From the NCBI GenBank assembly GCA_038895395.1, contig JAWANJ010000045.1, positions 1 to 7,016 of the forward strand: 7,016 nt of DNA, written 5' to 3'. Below, piece after piece: positions 5,110-7,016 of this stretch. The stretch comes from DTGL01 sp038895395 (lineage in GTDB: Archaea; Iainarchaeota; Iainarchaeia; Iainarchaeales; DTGL01). The first letter of the stretch is position 1, and each line of letters starts with the position of its first letter. Position numbers and translations under genes: made by a program. The notes under the pieces were generated by a model that ran no database searches, was not told where the DNA came from, and worked only from the letters and a program-made list of their open reading frames with translations.

Positions 5110-5700
5110 TTAATTCTTTAGCTGTCTTTTACATAACTCGTATTCTACAAGTTCACATAAGACATGCAGTAAAAGCAAATGAAGTTCTTGAATCCTTGGT
5201 GTCCTTTTTGCATATACCTCTATTATAATGTCTGATACTTTGCTAAGATTTTTTTTGCCACCATGAGATGTTAAAGCTATTGTGTAGGCCCCTTTCTCTT
5301 TTGCCTTTTTTAGGCCTTTTATAACATTTGCCGAAATCCCCGATGTGCTAATACCAATCACAACATCATTTTTTTTGACAAGCGCATCAACTTGTCTTGA
5401 GAAGATTTCTTCAAAGGAAAAATCATTTGCTATAGCTGTTATTGCTGAAATATTCGAAGATAGGCAAATGGCAGCATAGGCCTTTCTTTTTGCTTCAAAT
5501 TTTCCTATAAGCTCTGCCACAAAGTGTTGTGCATCTGAAGCTGAGCCTCCATTTCCAAAAGCAAAAATAGTTCCATCATTTTCTATGGCTTTAGCAATCT
5601 TTTTGGCGCATATACCAAGCTTACTTATGTTTTCTTCATTAAAAGATGTGATCAGCGCTAACATATTTTCTTCAAGAGCTCTTGCTATAATTTTTTTCAT
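5110..5700 (-). CDS. gmhA: GmhA-type sedoheptulose-7-phosphate isomerase (SIS domain)
   Basis: A 196-residue single SIS-domain protein, close to bacterial GmhA (about 192 residues), which converts D-sedoheptulose 7-phosphate to D-glycero-D-manno-heptose 7-phosphate. An N-terminal helical region (1-40) is followed by FGNGGSASDAQHFVAEL (48-64), NDFSFEEIFSRQVDAL (92-107) and the phosphate-binding GISTSGISANVIKG (116-129). The C-terminal helix has RIQELHLLLLH (169-179). The residues that bind the metal and act in catalysis in GmhA, two on the first helix (H59, E63) and two on the last (Q171, H179), are all present with the family's spacing, so an active isomerase is likely rather than a DiaA-like regulator. 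A GGTGA site 6 nt upstream fixes ATG 5700. It is 19 bp after the kinase gene and 25 bp before the permease. Later heptose-pathway enzymes (kinase/phosphatase GmhB/nucleotidyltransferase) are not in the window unless a neighbouring kinase fills one role. Confidence 0.88.
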   Translation of the reverse strand: MKKIIARALEENMLALITSFNEENISKLGICAKKIAKAIENDGTIFAFGNGGSASDAQHFVAELIGKFEAKRKAYAAICLSSNISAITAIANDFSFEEIFSRQVDALVKKNDVVIGISTSGISANVIKGLKKAKEKGAYTIALTSHGGKKNLSKVSDIIIEVYAKRTPRIQELHLLLLHVLCELVEYELCKRQLKN

Positions 5701-5706
5701 ATTTGT

Positions 5707-5711
5707 TCACC
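5707..5711 (-). promoter_or_regulatory. Ribosome binding site of the isomerase gene
   Basis: GGTGA on the minus strand, 6 nt before ATG 5700 and inside the 19-bp gap to the upstream kinase. It is the same motif and spacing as at 79-83, so it appears to be this genome's standard site for internal operon genes. Confidence 0.65.
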
Positions 5712-5719
5712 GATATTCT

Positions 5720-6430
5720 CTAAGTTATAATTATAATATCCGCATGGTGTTTCCATTGCTCCAGCAGGGCAATCCTAGCCGGTTCAAGTGTTGAGTAAAA
5801 TCTATCTCTAACATATGCAATCGTACGACCTCTCATGTGGACATCTCTTTTGTATCTCCTTTTTAACCTTTTATTTGGGGCAGACTCCAAGTAAACTTTG
5901 ATGTCCACAAGCTTTCTTATTTTTGGATGAAAGGCCATGGTGCCTTCAACAAATAATACTCTAGTATGGGGCACATATTTTGGTTCTAGTGTTTTGTGAG
6001 TTATGAGATCATGTACAGGCATCAAGATTGATTTTCCTTGTCTCCAATCTTTTAAATGCTCAGCTAGAAGGTCTAAGTTTACAGCACGAGGATCGTCATA
6101 ATAAAATGGAAACTTTTCAGCAATCTGTGGCTCTTTGAAGTAAAGATCTGTTGAAATTACAGCACCATTGAATTCATTTGCAAGTCTAGAAGTGAAAGAT
6201 GATTTTCCAGAGCCCATCGGACCACATACTGCCACAATAACAGTATCTCCTTTAATGTTTTCAATCATTCTTTTTACCTCATAAAATCCTTCAACTAATC
6301 TGTAGTGCGGTATTCTTGCAACAGCGTTTGCGTACCTTTGTTTTATCTTAGCTTCTTTTTCTTTCAGCTCTAGCTTTCTTTCTTTAAGCTTTTTCTGAGA
6401 AAAATGCTTTGGAATTCTGTACAAAGGCAT
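5720..6430 (-). CDS. Uridine kinase/phosphoribulokinase-family P-loop kinase, copy 1
   Basis: A 236-residue cytosolic kinase of the uridine kinase/phosphoribulokinase group. The core starts at about residue 63 with Walker A GPMGSGKS (70-77). It continues with STDLYFK (93-99), whose aspartate matches the catalytic base of uridine kinases, YDDPRAVNLDLL (111-122), MPVHDLITH (137-145), VEGTMAFHP (161-169) and the ATP-lid RRYKRDVHMRGR (191-202). Uridine kinases usually have Tyr-x-Phe/Tyr where this protein has H140-D-L142; those residues contact the base, so uridine/cytidine may not be the substrate. The first 60 residues are a lysine/glutamate-rich helical, probably coiled-coil extension outside the kinase fold. 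ATG 6430 has a weak AGGTAA site 5 nt upstream. The next gene (isomerase) is 19 bp away, and a close paralogue precedes it by 55 bp. A phosphosugar role is inferred from that context only. Confidence 0.85.
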   Translation of the reverse strand: MPLYRIPKHFSQKKLKERKLELKEKEAKIKQRYANAVARIPHYRLVEGFYEVKRMIENIKGDTVIVAVCGPMGSGKSSFTSRLANEFNGAVISTDLYFKEPQIAEKFPFYYDDPRAVNLDLLAEHLKDWRQGKSILMPVHDLITHKTLEPKYVPHTRVLFVEGTMAFHPKIRKLVDIKVYLESAPNKRLKRRYKRDVHMRGRTIAYVRDRFYSTLEPARIALLEQWKHHADIIIIT

Positions 6431-6485
6431 AAATATTACCTTTTAATTCCTTATTTTTTCAATATTAATAACCATTTGCTAATTT

Positions 6486-7016
6486 TTAAGTTAATATTAT
6501 CATGTGAGCCTTATGGCGTTGTTGTTCTATGTATTGTAATCTAGCCTCTTCAACAGTGGAGTAGAACCTATCTCTGACGTACGATGGCTCTCTGCCTCTC
6601 ATATTTACGTCTCTTCTGTATCTTCTTTTAAGTCTCTTTTGCTGAGAAGATTCAATGTAGACCAGCAAGTCTGCAAATTTCGCAATTTTTGGATGAAAAG
6701 AAACTATGCCTTCTACTATTAGCACTCTTGTGTTTGGTATGTGTTTTGGCTCAAGTTTTTTGTGGCTTACAGGATCATGTGCAGGAACTGTTATGTCCAG
6801 TCCCATCTTCCATCTTTTAAGATCTGCTGATAAGCTATCTATGTCTACAGATCGTATGTCATCAAAATATAGCGGGAGCTTTGCTACATATTCTGGATGC
6901 TTGTAGTAGAAATCTGTAGACAAAAAGCCAGCTTTTAACTCTTGAGCTAGTCTCTTTGCTATAGTTGTTTTTCCAGATGCGCTTGGGCCACAAATAGCAA
7001 CTATAAATGGTCCTTT
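6486..7016 (-). CDS. Uridine kinase/phosphoribulokinase-family P-loop kinase, copy 2 (5' end outside window)
   Basis: The reading frame is open to the right edge, so the true start lies beyond 7016. An in-frame TTG at 6923 sits downstream of the P-loop and cannot be the start. The 176 visible residues begin KGPFIVAICGPSASGKTT: Walker A GPSASGKT lies at visible residues 10-17, followed by STDFYYK (33-39), YFDDIRSVD (50-58), VPAHDPVSH (77-85), VEGIVSFHP (101-109) and the lid RRYRRDVNMRGR (131-142). It aligns without gaps to copy 1 from the STD motif to the C-terminus, with about 55% identical residues by my own count, so the two are tandem paralogues. As in copy 1, the base-contacting Tyr/Phe positions of uridine kinases are replaced (H80 and P82, with H85 kept). 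The C-terminus ends just after the last predicted strand in both copies. The 55-bp gap to copy 1 is AT-rich and may hold a weak promoter (TTATTAATATTG) as well as read-through. Confidence 0.85.
   Translation of the reverse strand, partial: KGPFIVAICGPSASGKTTIAKRLAQELKAGFLSTDFYYKHPEYVAKLPLYFDDIRSVDIDSLSADLKRWKMGLDITVPAHDPVSHKKLEPKHIPNTRVLIVEGIVSFHPKIAKFADLLVYIESSQQKRLKRRYRRDVNMRGREPSYVRDRFYSTVEEARLQYIEQQRHKAHMIILT

Noticed and set aside
5773..5783. tRNA-like T-loop string GGTTCAAG
   Set aside because: It lies in the coding sequence of kinase copy 1, and no acceptor stem, anticodon arm or CCA-proximal pairing can be built around it.
6486..6923. Kinase copy 2 as a 145-residue protein starting at TTG 6923
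   Set aside because: The frame stays open to the window edge and includes a perfect Walker A motif upstream of 6923, so this start would remove the ATP site.

Overview
The window looks like ordinary chromosomal DNA from an AT-rich prokaryote, most plausibly an archaeon, and perhaps one of the small-genome DPANN lineages. Supporting signs are a COG2403-type (cyclic 2,3-diphosphoglycerate synthase-like) P-loop protein, a tiny CxxC-x17-CxxC zinc protein, GGTGA-type ribosome binding sites about 6 nt before starts, and a TATA-like box about 27 bp before an ATG with almost no leader. None of these excludes a CPR-type bacterium, so the placement is an inference. TGA and TAA/TAG all serve as stops, so the code is standard. 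No mobile element, CRISPR array, tRNA or rRNA is visible.

Layout. Positions 1-1663 (minus strand) hold a tightly packed operon read right to left: a glutaredoxin-like protein, a COG2403/cDPGS-like P-loop protein, and the first 24 codons of a family 2 glycosyltransferase that runs off the left edge. Next, still on the minus strand, comes a 53-residue zinc-binding protein (1780-1941), too short for a standard ORF cutoff, with its own hairpin/T-run terminator. A 248-bp divergent intergenic region (1942-2189) contains a long imperfect inverted repeat. Two plus-strand genes follow: a DUF368/PopT-type polyprenyl-phosphate translocase homologue and an unrecognised 233-residue alpha/beta protein. The latter converges on, and overlaps by 26 bp, a minus-strand block covering 3789-7016.

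That right-hand block reads right to left as: a partial uridine kinase/phosphoribulokinase-family protein (open at the right edge), a second paralogous kinase, a GmhA-type sedoheptulose-7-phosphate isomerase with all four metal ligands, and a 12-helix APC-family permease. Gaps are 55, 19 and 25 bp, so it is probably one transcription unit.

Working together (inference): the most interesting unit is the kinase-kinase-isomerase-permease block. The isomerase points to phosphosugar (heptose) chemistry. The two kinases keep the family's ATP and lid motifs but have changed residues at the position where uridine kinases contact the base, so a non-nucleoside substrate is possible. The glycosyltransferase start and the PopT homologue both fit a lineage that builds glycans on a polyprenyl carrier, but they are in separate transcription units and no direct link is shown. 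Nothing in the window is a demonstrably new defence or mobile system.
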